Source: Lachnospiraceae bacterium G41 (GTDB lineage Bacteria > Bacillota > Clostridia > Lachnospirales > Lachnospiraceae). From it: a DNA stretch of 64,000 bases. Below, one piece after another: positions 35,322 through 43,502 of the stretch. The notes beneath the pieces are model-generated. The model did not search any database. It saw nothing but the letters and a program-made list of their open reading frames with translations, and was not told where the DNA came from. The position numbers and the translations under genes are program-made. Each line of letters begins with the position of its first letter. The first letter of the stretch is position 1. The stretch spans positions 434,001-498,000 of the forward strand of contig FNEU01000001.1 of assembly GCA_900100245.1 (NCBI GenBank), written 5' to 3'.

Positions 35322-36269
35322 TTAACTCCTTTTTTTCGGTTCAGCTGCCTGTCCCGATACTATCTGCATAAACAGGCTTTCGAGGCTTCCTTCCTCGCGG
35401 TAAAAACTGTTAACTGCAATATTGGATGAAACAAGAGACGCAAGCATTTTTCCTTCGTCTTCCTTTGTTCCGGTAAATACAATTTTCAAGATGCTTCCCT
35501 GAGCAGTAACCTTCTGTACGTAAGGATTGCTCTGAAGGATTGCAAATACATCGTCAATCTGATTTTCATTAACGGTTAAGTTAAGCGGTGAAGACATTGC
35601 AGCCGCGCGGTGAATCTCTTCAATGCTTCCCTGAAGTACAAGATGACCCTTGTCGATAATACCTACCGAAGTACACATCTCTGCCAGTTCGGGTAAGATA
35701 TGCGATGAGATAATGATGGTTTTACCCATTGAGGATAAGTTTTTAAGTATCTCTTTTAACTCATATCTTGCCTTAGGATCAAGACCGCTCGCAGGCTCAT
35801 CGAGGAAAAGAATGTCGGGATTGTGAACAAGACCTCTTGCGAGACAGAGTCTTTGTTTCATACCTCGTGAAAGTCCGTTTACATCCGTATCTCTTTTATT
35901 TGTAAGATTTACAAGGTCCAAAAGTTCTTCGCTTAACTTGTCTGCTTCTTTGCCGTAAATACCGTATGCATTGGCAAAAAAGTGAAGATATTCCGATGCA
36001 GAAAGACTCTTATATACTCCGAAATAATCGGGAACATAGCCGACTTTTTCAGCCAGCGCCCTATGATTTCTTAACATGTTTTCGCCGTCGATTAAAACCT
36101 CTCCGCCGTCAGCCTTTAAGAGTCCTACGCAAATTCTCATGGTGGTGGTTTTTCCTGCGCCGTTCGAACCTACGAAGCCGAACAGTTCGCCCTGTGCTAC
36201 ATTAAGCGAAAAATCGTTTAATGCGAGGAATCTTCCGTATCTTTTATACAAATGTTTAATCTCTATCAT
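35322..36269 (-). CDS. ABC transporter ATP-binding protein
   Basis: A 315-residue ATPase with Walker A GSNGAGKT (near 34-41), signature LSRGMKQRL, Walker B LFLDEP and an H-loop (IISSHIL). The 90-residue C-terminal extension is usual for CcmA/GldA-like ATPases that drive ABC-2 permeases. AGGAG precedes the ATG. The permease starts right after it. Confidence 0.93.
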   Translation of the reverse strand: MIEIKHLYKRYGRFLALNDFSLNVAQGELFGFVGSNGAGKTTTMRICVGLLKADGGEVLIDGENMLRNHRALAEKVGYVPDYFGVYKSLSASEYLHFFANAYGIYGKEADKLSEELLDLVNLTNKRDTDVNGLSRGMKQRLCLARGLVHNPDILFLDEPASGLDPKARYELKEILKNLSSMGKTIIISSHILPELAEMCTSVGIIDKGHLVLQGSIEEIHRAAAMSSPLNLTVNENQIDDVFAILQSNPYVQKVTAQGSILKIVFTGTKEDEGKMLASLVSSNIAVNSFYREEGSLESLFMQIVSGQAAEPKKRS

Positions 36270-36302
36270 CTTTGTCTCCTAAAAAAGGATTTTTATACTT
36301 TA

Positions 36303-39029
36303 TTACTTAACCTGAAGATCTTGGAAATCTTCGAAGAAAACAACTGCTTCGGTACGAGATTGTTTGCTCTTCTTGCCTTCAGTAACTTTGGCCGCTATAT
36401 CCGACTTGGGGAATGCGACAACCAATATGTGATTGTTGTCCGGTGCATACTCATCTTCAAGATACCCAAGAACTGCTTTGCGGCGAACTGTTTGATTAAA
36501 TCCTCTGTAGAGATTGCCGAAAAAGATGCCTGCAGCTATATCTCCTGATTTATTCTTGGAATAATGTGAAGCAAGCTTGTTGGAGTACGTTGAATAAAGG
36601 TAACTGTAATTGTTGTTATTGTCATCAATAAATTTTCCCGCACTTGCAACCATGCTTTCGCCGGGTTTGATTTTCTTGAAATAATAATCCTCATAACCCT
36701 TTGATGTATAAATCTGAACTATAACATCCTCCAGTACGGTTGAATAATTGTTGGTAACGGTAATATTCTGAGGAACCTTTCCGCCGATAGCCAGGTCTGT
36801 CTTAAGAGTAACTTCAAGTCCGCCCTGTGTGGGGTATGCGGCTTCGGCCTTAAATGCCTGGCTCTCGAGTGCAACCTTGTTTGTAATAACACTCTGGATA
36901 TGATCGTAATCGGATCTGTATCTGACGGCATATGTATCGTAATCAATATCGCTTGAAGAATAATATGTACCCTCGGGAGCGTAATTTCTGTCGACCTCGA
37001 TTTCGTTTGTAAAATCAATTACATATTCTTTTGCCTTCGGTACCGTAACATTGATAAAATCAACTTCCTGTGTGGATACGGAGTCGGGGAAAAGAAGCGT
37101 AATGATATTTGTATTAAGTCTCAAAACTCTGGTTGAAAAACCGAGGCAGAAAATAAGCACTGCCACAGCCAATGCCGATACGGGATAAACAACCCAGAGT
37201 TTCCATGTCTTTTTCTTCTTTAAGCAAACCAGATAGGCTACAAGGATTGCAACAAAGTATAAAAGAAGAATAATTACGTATAAAAGAACAGGAGGCACGG
37301 GAGCACTGGCCGCAGATTTAAGTAAATTCTTCTCGGCATATCCTGTACCGTATGAATAATAATATGAATTTCCTACTTTGTTTTCATAGTTTACGGCTTC
37401 GTTAATAAGGTCCGTTCCGGCAACTTTTTCAATAAGGTTTCTGAAAAAATCGCCCGATGAAGAGTTTTTCGGAATAGGGTTTTTGGTAAAGTCAACCGCA
37501 CAGAGAATCACTTTGCCGTCACCGCTCTTCATTACCTTTGCAAGAGGATAAGTACCGCCGTCGGATGTATCACCGTAAACGATTTCATCATACGATCTGG
37601 TTAATGTTTCATCGATTCCGCAGCAGTCAACATCCAGATATTTATAATCAAAGGAAACAACTGCGTTCGAATCAACACTTAAGTCAGGTCTTAAATCGAT
37701 TCCGTAATCTAAATAATTGAAAAACAAATATGCATAGTGTCTTAAAAATTCTTTGAAATCATCACCGAAACACTGATCAAATGCATCTTCAAGATCGGCT
37801 TCATCCGTGATGGAAAGTTGCTCGCAAAGAAACCATTTAGGATCAAATCCTAAAAGATTGCAGTACTCTTTGTATCCGTACTCTTCAATTTCTTCTTCAT
37901 TGAAACCAAACTGATTCAGCAATTCATCAAGAGTTTCCGAAACATAACCGTATCTCTGATCATAATATTTGTAATGATAAGCACCGTTTGTATCGGTATA
38001 AAAAGCATTGTTTTCAAACAGATAAACATTCGACGGATCTACGAAATTGTTATACGCATCATAATAGTTTCCTTTATCATCGTATGCGCCGCCGTAACTG
38101 AATATATAATCATTCATTCCGTCGCCGTCAAAATCATAAAAGTTTGAAGGGTCTGTATATGAGTCAAAATCGTAATAATAATATCCGTCATAAAAACCGT
38201 CAAACGGACTGTAACTGTTAGCCGCAGAACTCATCGTAGTAAGGTACGAATAGTCCTCTGTAGCAAGACCGAGGGTTGTGTTCTTCGATGTAGTGGATGT
38301 TACTTTTTCGTTTATTATGTTTCCGTAAAGACCGGATAATGTTTTGTTCGCAGTCGAGCCTGTACCGATTACTAAAATACCGCCCTTTTTAACCCAGAGG
38401 TTAAGCGCGCTCATCTGTTCCTTTGTAAGTAAGTCTGTGGAAAAATCGGAAATAAGAATAATATCCAGCATATCGAGTGCTGAGAAATCTTCGGGAAAAT
38501 CCGCTGCCGAAAGTTCTACCAGAGAAGTATATCTGGTAGTGTCGGAAAGAAAATGAACTCTGTCCATATATCCAAGCGCAGAAAAATCGTCGGATAAAAC
38601 ACCGACTCTGATATCGTTTTTGGTCTTGGATACATTTATTTTCTGAAGTTCTGACCAAAGAACCTTGTATCTTTTGTTGGTCATTCTGACATTAACAAAT
38701 TCTGCGGGTACCGGAATACCTGCCACAATGTTTACTGTCTTGGTTTCACCGGCGCCGAGTGCAATTTCTTCTTCGTAAAGAATATTATTGTTGGAATAAC
38801 CGGGAATAATAAGCTGCATGCAGCCTTCAAAATTAGTTGAGTTTTTATTGGTGACGGTTATTTCAAAAGGTGCTCCGTATCCTACCAGAACCTTTTGACC
38901 GTAACCCGCGTCTAGAGATACATCAAAATCATATGTGGTTTTGGCATCTGCAAAACGTGCAGGAATAAATGCAAGCAATACTCCAAGCATCAGAATGCAT
39001 ATAATCCTAATATATTTGCTTTTTTTCAT
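36303..39029 (-). CDS. Large secreted membrane protein with Tyr-rich insert and Ca-loop
   Basis: A 908-residue protein. It has a Sec signal (about 1-30), a beta domain, a GATase/ThuA-like segment (GGILVIGTGSTANKT near 235), an unusual Tyr/Asp-rich insert (about 265-360) with a perfect EF-hand-type loop at 299-307 (DFDGDGMND), two spans near 620-680 and a C-terminal outer domain. ABC and MoxR genes follow at 33 bp. The ATG at 39029 has GGAGG before it. A consensus promoter lies at 39073-39101. No family match is certain; it is probably the outer partner of the ABC/MoxR module. Confidence 0.75.
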   Translation of the reverse strand: MKKSKYIRIICILMLGVLLAFIPARFADAKTTYDFDVSLDAGYGQKVLVGYGAPFEITVTNKNSTNFEGCMQLIIPGYSNNNILYEEEIALGAGETKTVNIVAGIPVPAEFVNVRMTNKRYKVLWSELQKINVSKTKNDIRVGVLSDDFSALGYMDRVHFLSDTTRYTSLVELSAADFPEDFSALDMLDIILISDFSTDLLTKEQMSALNLWVKKGGILVIGTGSTANKTLSGLYGNIINEKVTSTTSKNTTLGLATEDYSYLTTMSSAANSYSPFDGFYDGYYYYDFDSYTDPSNFYDFDGDGMNDYIFSYGGAYDDKGNYYDAYNNFVDPSNVYLFENNAFYTDTNGAYHYKYYDQRYGYVSETLDELLNQFGFNEEEIEEYGYKEYCNLLGFDPKWFLCEQLSITDEADLEDAFDQCFGDDFKEFLRHYAYLFFNYLDYGIDLRPDLSVDSNAVVSFDYKYLDVDCCGIDETLTRSYDEIVYGDTSDGGTYPLAKVMKSGDGKVILCAVDFTKNPIPKNSSSGDFFRNLIEKVAGTDLINEAVNYENKVGNSYYYSYGTGYAEKNLLKSAASAPVPPVLLYVIILLLYFVAILVAYLVCLKKKKTWKLWVVYPVSALAVAVLIFCLGFSTRVLRLNTNIITLLFPDSVSTQEVDFINVTVPKAKEYVIDFTNEIEVDRNYAPEGTYYSSSDIDYDTYAVRYRSDYDHIQSVITNKVALESQAFKAEAAYPTQGGLEVTLKTDLAIGGKVPQNITVTNNYSTVLEDVIVQIYTSKGYEDYYFKKIKPGESMVASAGKFIDDNNNNYSYLYSTYSNKLASHYSKNKSGDIAAGIFFGNLYRGFNQTVRRKAVLGYLEDEYAPDNNHILVVAFPKSDIAAKVTEGKKSKQSRTEAVVFFEDFQDLQVK

Positions 39030-39072
39030 TATGACCTCCGAAAAGTCCCATATATTTTGGCACACGAAATTT

Positions 39073-39101
39073 ATTATATAATATAATCTGATTTATTACA
39101 A
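39073..39101 (-). promoter_or_regulatory. Promoter of the envelope module
   Basis: TTGTAA (39096-39101) and TATAAT (39073-39078) on the minus strand with a 17-base spacer, 44 bases before the start codon at 39029. It gives the ABC/MoxR block its own transcript start behind the sigma/anti-sigma genes. Confidence 0.7.
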
Positions 39102-39105
39102 ATCT

Positions 39106-39136
39106 AGAGACTGTTTTAAGCATGTTTTCAGTCTCT
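39106..39136. repeat. Inverted repeat at the anti-sigma 3' end
   Basis: AGAGACTG (39106-39113) pairs with CAGTCTCT (39129-39136) across a 15-base loop, overlapping the last codons of the anti-sigma gene. There is no T-run, so it is a weak terminator candidate at best. Confidence 0.45.
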
Positions 39137-40057
39137 GATTACAGGCTCAATTACATATCCGATTTCATCGTCGGGAATATATTTAATACTGCAGTCGTAT
39201 TCCTGATTGTTTAATTCGATGTCCCCAAAATAAGGCACCATATATGCAGTTATAATCTCGCCTTCTTCAAATCCTTCGAATTCATCGGGAATATATTCGT
39301 AATCTCCCAACACTTCAACTATTTGGATATCAGCCAGAGCGATTTCTTCATCGTTTTCATATACCGAAACGAATTTAACCTTTACTTTTTCGTTGATGAT
39401 TCTTAACTCTTCACTGCCCGTTGAAGGTGTTGTCATAAAGGATAGTCCGTTTTTGCCCTCAATGGTGTCGGGATTAATGGTGAAATCCGCATTTTCTTCG
39501 GTTACCGAGTCGCTTTTCTCTGCTCCGGCACTATAATCGTAGGTAGCTTCTGCGTTTTTCGTGCGTTCGTCTTCGTAAGCGTCGATTTCATATTCTGCCA
39601 CAGAAGCCTCATCCATTGTCGCAGCAGCATCATAAGAGGCACTGTCAGCGTCGGAATTCGGTGCGTAAGATGTGGTAGTTGCTGTCATCTCCATCATGTT
39701 CGTGACCGATTTGTTGCCCATTCCGCTCATCATCATAAGCAATCCTACGGGAATAATAACCACAAGAAGAATTGCTGCCGAAGGTACTGCGACAAATACC
39801 CACGCGGGAATTTTGAACTTCTTCTTGTTGGTCTGAGTCTTATTTACAGGCTCATTATCAAATGCGTTTACAGCATATTTGTTTGCAGGGTTAACTTTGT
39901 TTTCTTCAGGTTTACTGAAATTAATAACATTTGAAGACGGTGTTTCGTTACTCTTTTTGCTTTCCTCTTCGTCAATTGCCGCTTCGATTCGACCCCAGAG
40001 ATCGGGCAAATCGTTCATTACGGCTTCTTTATATTCTTTTGAAAGATCTTTATTCAT
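39128..40057 (-). CDS. Putative anti-sigma factor, single span
   Basis: A 309-residue membrane protein. Residues 1-35 (LSKEYKEAVMNDLPDLWGRIEAAID) are like the sigma-binding helix pair of anti-sigma factors without a zinc motif. A span lies near 90-112, and the outer part is an acidic, Ala/Asp/Tyr-rich linker plus a small domain. It overlaps the sigma gene by 8 bases, which couples their translation. AGGAGG precedes the ATG. The family is inferred from position and layout rather than a strong motif. Confidence 0.7.
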   Translation of the reverse strand: MNKDLSKEYKEAVMNDLPDLWGRIEAAIDEEESKKSNETPSSNVINFSKPEENKVNPANKYAVNAFDNEPVNKTQTNKKKFKIPAWVFVAVPSAAILLVVIIPVGLLMMMSGMGNKSVTNMMEMTATTTSYAPNSDADSASYDAAATMDEASVAEYEIDAYEDERTKNAEATYDYSAGAEKSDSVTEENADFTINPDTIEGKNGLSFMTTPSTGSEELRIINEKVKVKFVSVYENDEEIALADIQIVEVLGDYEYIPDEFEGFEEGEIITAYMVPYFGDIELNNQEYDCSIKYIPDDEIGYVIEPVIRD

Positions 40058-40583
40058 AGCCCAACCTCCTTAATTTTTTAATCGCTTCCTGATAACGCCA
40101 AGTAATAGTACCCATCGGCACCCCAAGCGCTTCCGATATTTCATTGAAAGTCATATCGGATAGTATCTTCATACTGACAACCTGCCTTTCTTTTTCCGAA
40201 AGAGTGGCGAGTGCTTCGGTTACCGTCATATCTCCTATTACTGTCTCTTCGACCTTATCATTTGCCACGGGTTCAATACCCTCTTCGATAAAATCGTCTA
40301 CTGCTACCGAACGTGAATTTTTCCTCACAAAATCAATCGCCATATTTCTGGCAATTGTAGCAAGGAAGGTCTTGTGTGAATCCTTTAATTCCATGGTTTC
40401 TGCCATGTTATAAAGCTTCACGAAAAAATCCTGCGTCACGTCTTCGGCATTTTCTCGCTGACCGACTACACCGTAGATAATAGAATAAATATATCCGAGG
40501 TATTCATCATAAATATCTTTCAGGCCGGACTTGTCTTTATTCTTTATTCTGTTGATGCACTCCGAAAACTTTTCCTGAGTCAA
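40050..40583 (-). CDS. ECF-type RNA polymerase sigma factor
   Basis: A 177-residue sigma-70 factor with regions 2 (YIYSIIYGVVGQRENAEDVTQDFFVKLYN) and 4 (ALATLSEKERQVVSMKILSDMTFNEISEALGVPMGTITWRY) and little between. The likely start is TTG at 40583, 4 bases after AGGAGG; a GTG six codons upstream lies before that site and is unlikely. The anti-sigma gene overlaps its end. It lies 66 bp after the cellulase stop on the same strand with no terminator between, so it may be read from the sensor promoter. Confidence 0.9.
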   Translation of the reverse strand: MTQEKFSECINRIKNKDKSGLKDIYDEYLGYIYSIIYGVVGQRENAEDVTQDFFVKLYNMAETMELKDSHKTFLATIARNMAIDFVRKNSRSVAVDDFIEEGIEPVANDKVEETVIGDMTVTEALATLSEKERQVVSMKILSDMTFNEISEALGVPMGTITWRYQEAIKKLRRLGYE

Positions 40584-40649
40584 GTTTCCTCCTAACTCCA
40601 CTAAAGATACGAATCAGTTTTATCTTTTTATGGTAAATTTTTATTTTTT

Positions 40650-43487
40650 TTACGGCTCCTTGCCAAATACGATATTTCCGTTCGTTTTGATAACTACGCC
40701 GTCATTGTTTTTATATGAATAATCGTTGGTAATGTTAATATTGCTCCAGTCCGAAGGATGGATGGCAAAGGAAACGGTAAATTTGTCACCCTTCTTAAGA
40801 GACATTGAATCTCCGATTGAAATAACACACTTCTTGTCACAGTCCGTTCCCGAAGCATCCGAAATACTGCCGGTAACGTTACTTAAAGCCGTATATGTGC
40901 CGTCCTTTGCATTAACCGCACTGTGATAATTGTCAAATACAAACGCATTCTTGTTGTCTGCGGAGTAATAATACGTAATGGTTGTCTTCGACAAATCAAT
41001 CGCATTGGAAGAATTATTCGTAAATTCAATCGTTCCCGAAACACTGCTCTTACCGTCGCCGGTGTATTCAATCTTTACGGCGAGATCTCCGGTATCTGAT
41101 GTTACGGTCGAAGGTGAAACGGATACGCTGTTGTTATTGTTGTTATTGTTGTTATTCGAGTTGTTATTATTTGAATTGTTTGCAGCATTGTTATTTGCTA
41201 CAGCGCCTGAAGGAATTACAGACTCTCCTGCTTTGTCGCCGCTCTTTGGAGTGGTTCCGAATACTAACGTGTCATTCTCATAAACTGCCATATTCTTGGC
41301 AAGAGTTACGCTGCCGCTTGAAAGTCCTTTGTATGAAGGATCGTTTGAATCGTCCCAAACGCCGTTCTTACTCTTCATACGTACCTGGATTTCCTGCTTG
41401 TAATTGGACTGTCCGCCGGGGTAAAGTTTTCCGTCGTCAAATACAACAGAAAGATAATAGATATTGTTGGCTTCGTCCCATACCTTAAGGCCGTCGCATT
41501 TGCCCGACTGCATATAGTTGGTACTTACTTCAATATCGGAAGCCTTACCGCCTGCTTCAATTACTTCTGTTAAATCTATAAAATATCTTAATTCAATCTT
41601 CTTAGGTACTCTTGCGGGCCAGCCTGCTATATTGTACACGAATGCCTTGATTTCCACAAAGTCATTGCCCGATACATTTATTCCGCCGTCGGCATAAATC
41701 TCAAGTCCCGGAGTTTCAACTGCGCCGAAATCTTTTATGGTCTGTCCTTTGTACTTTGAATAAAGATGTGCGAGGAGGCCTGTAAAACCTGCGTTGTAAT
41801 CGCATGCAACTTCGTTGACGGTATAGTCTGAAACTGTATCGTTGTATCCGTCGTTTGCATCGGGACCGCCTACGAGTGCACCGTATAAAATATGTCTCGC
41901 CGGGTTAGGCTCATTCATGTTGTCGCAATATGAACCCTGTGCGGTTCTGTGATGAGGGTTCTTAGGATAATTGTTGCCAAAGCCTATTTCAAAGGATCTG
42001 CCTGTATCGCCGAGTGCATAACCGGCCTGTGATAAAGCAAAGTCTTCGTAGGTTTTCTTTTTAGAGGATGTACAAAGTCCGCTGTCCGCATAAATGCTTG
42101 CAATATAAGCGGTAGTCGTCGCATATCTTAAGGAGCCCCATGAATCAAGCCATGCGAGTCCTTTGGGTGTGTATGTGATTCTTTCTCCGTTAACACCCGT
42201 AGTCCACCAGTCAAGGTGCTTTTCCACTGCATCGGAGTACTTTTTGTCTTCAGTGTTTTCAGCAAGGAGCAGAGCCGCACCGATATGCACGTCGTCCCAG
42301 CACATTGCCCATTTGTGGTTCTGGTCTGCTTTGGAATAGTCCGATTTTGCATTGTTTAAATATGTCTCATCGTTTGTAGCCATATAAAGCCATACGCCGG
42401 ACCATGCGAGCTCGTCATTAAATCCGCTCCATGAATTGTAAAAACCGTTTGCTGCGGTATATCCCGCATCGGATTTGGTGTCTCTGGCAAATTTGTAAAG
42501 GCTCTTTGCGTGCTTAAGGCAAAGGTCACTGTATGTTTTATCAACATCCTTATAAACTATCGCGCATGCAGCAAGTGAAGCTGCAGTCTCTGCGCATACC
42601 GCAGAACCCGGGTTCTGTTTTGTAACCTTATATGCAGGTCTGCTCATTCTCGTATCAACCACTTCGGCAGGTCCCCACCATGAATGGTCCTGATTGCCGT
42701 CTCCGACCTGGTAGTAATAAACCTCGTCTGAAGGATGGCACTTGATAAAATAATCGTTAGCCCACTTAATATTTGATAATGCATATTCAAGCTGTCCCGA
42801 TTCAACATACGCATCCTTGTCTTCGTATACAGACCATGCAAGCATTGTAGCGGTATATGACATCGGAAGATTGAACTTAACATTATCGCCGGCATCATAC
42901 CAGCCGCCTGATAAATCGACTCCTGCGTCAGAACCGTCCTTTAAGCACGAATCGCCTCTCCAGTTACATCTTACCTTGTCAGGTAAATCTCCCGAACGCT
43001 GAAGCTCATAAAAAAGAAGGGATTTCTGAAGTGCTTCGCCGTAATTGTACTTGCCTGTTCCTTTAGTGCCTTCGTATCCGCTTCCTTTTTGCGAAAGGTT
43101 TCCGGTATCAAGAATAGAGTTTACCTGTTTGGTCATCGTTTCCGTACTCTCTTCCGTGGTTTTCTTCTCGGGTTTTGTTTTTTCTTTTTCTTCTTTTGAT
43201 TCTTCTTCGTTTTCCTTTGAATCAACAGAAACTGATGTGTCCTTGTTATCGGACACATCAGTCACATTGTTTTCTGTATTGTTTTCACTTTCTGTAACGC
43301 CCGTTTCGACAGTAGCTACTTCGGGCGTTTCAACTTTTCTGTTTTTAATCTTTTCTGTAATCGTAATACCTGCAATAAGAGCTAGTCCGGCTAAGATAAT
43401 AACTGCGCCTACGGGAATTCCGATCATTAAAAATTCTTTTATGCTCTTTTTGTTTTCTTCGTTTTCGTCAACGTATGGTTTTCTCAT
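40650..43487 (-). CDS. Membrane-anchored GH9 endoglucanase with CBM3c and CBM3
   Basis: A 945-residue cellulase. A short cytoplasmic start, one span (19-42), a Glu/Lys/Thr-rich linker to about 140, a GH9 domain (about 146-582), a CBM3c (about 593-750), an Asn-rich linker and a C-terminal CBM3-like domain. Catalytic residues are visible: GGWYDAGD (Asp198, Asp201) and NEVACDYNAG (Glu559). GH9-CBM3c enzymes are processive endoglucanases. The anchor holds it on the cell surface rather than free or in a cellulosome; no dockerin is seen. It starts 15 bp after the HD-GYP sensor gene. Confidence 0.93.
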   Translation of the reverse strand: MRKPYVDENEENKKSIKEFLMIGIPVGAVIILAGLALIAGITITEKIKNRKVETPEVATVETGVTESENNTENNVTDVSDNKDTSVSVDSKENEEESKEEKEKTKPEKKTTEESTETMTKQVNSILDTGNLSQKGSGYEGTKGTGKYNYGEALQKSLLFYELQRSGDLPDKVRCNWRGDSCLKDGSDAGVDLSGGWYDAGDNVKFNLPMSYTATMLAWSVYEDKDAYVESGQLEYALSNIKWANDYFIKCHPSDEVYYYQVGDGNQDHSWWGPAEVVDTRMSRPAYKVTKQNPGSAVCAETAASLAACAIVYKDVDKTYSDLCLKHAKSLYKFARDTKSDAGYTAANGFYNSWSGFNDELAWSGVWLYMATNDETYLNNAKSDYSKADQNHKWAMCWDDVHIGAALLLAENTEDKKYSDAVEKHLDWWTTGVNGERITYTPKGLAWLDSWGSLRYATTTAYIASIYADSGLCTSSKKKTYEDFALSQAGYALGDTGRSFEIGFGNNYPKNPHHRTAQGSYCDNMNEPNPARHILYGALVGGPDANDGYNDTVSDYTVNEVACDYNAGFTGLLAHLYSKYKGQTIKDFGAVETPGLEIYADGGINVSGNDFVEIKAFVYNIAGWPARVPKKIELRYFIDLTEVIEAGGKASDIEVSTNYMQSGKCDGLKVWDEANNIYYLSVVFDDGKLYPGGQSNYKQEIQVRMKSKNGVWDDSNDPSYKGLSSGSVTLAKNMAVYENDTLVFGTTPKSGDKAGESVIPSGAVANNNAANNSNNNNSNNNNNNNNNSVSVSPSTVTSDTGDLAVKIEYTGDGKSSVSGTIEFTNNSSNAIDLSKTTITYYYSADNKNAFVFDNYHSAVNAKDGTYTALSNVTGSISDASGTDCDKKCVISIGDSMSLKKGDKFTVSFAIHPSDWSNINITNDYSYKNNDGVVIKTNGNIVFGKEP

Positions 43488-43502
43488 TTCAAATAACCCA
43501 CT

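Noticed and set aside
40602-40650. A separate promoter for the sigma factor
   Set aside because: The AT-rich gap gives no hexamer pair at proper spacing, so read-through from the sensor-cellulase transcript is as likely.
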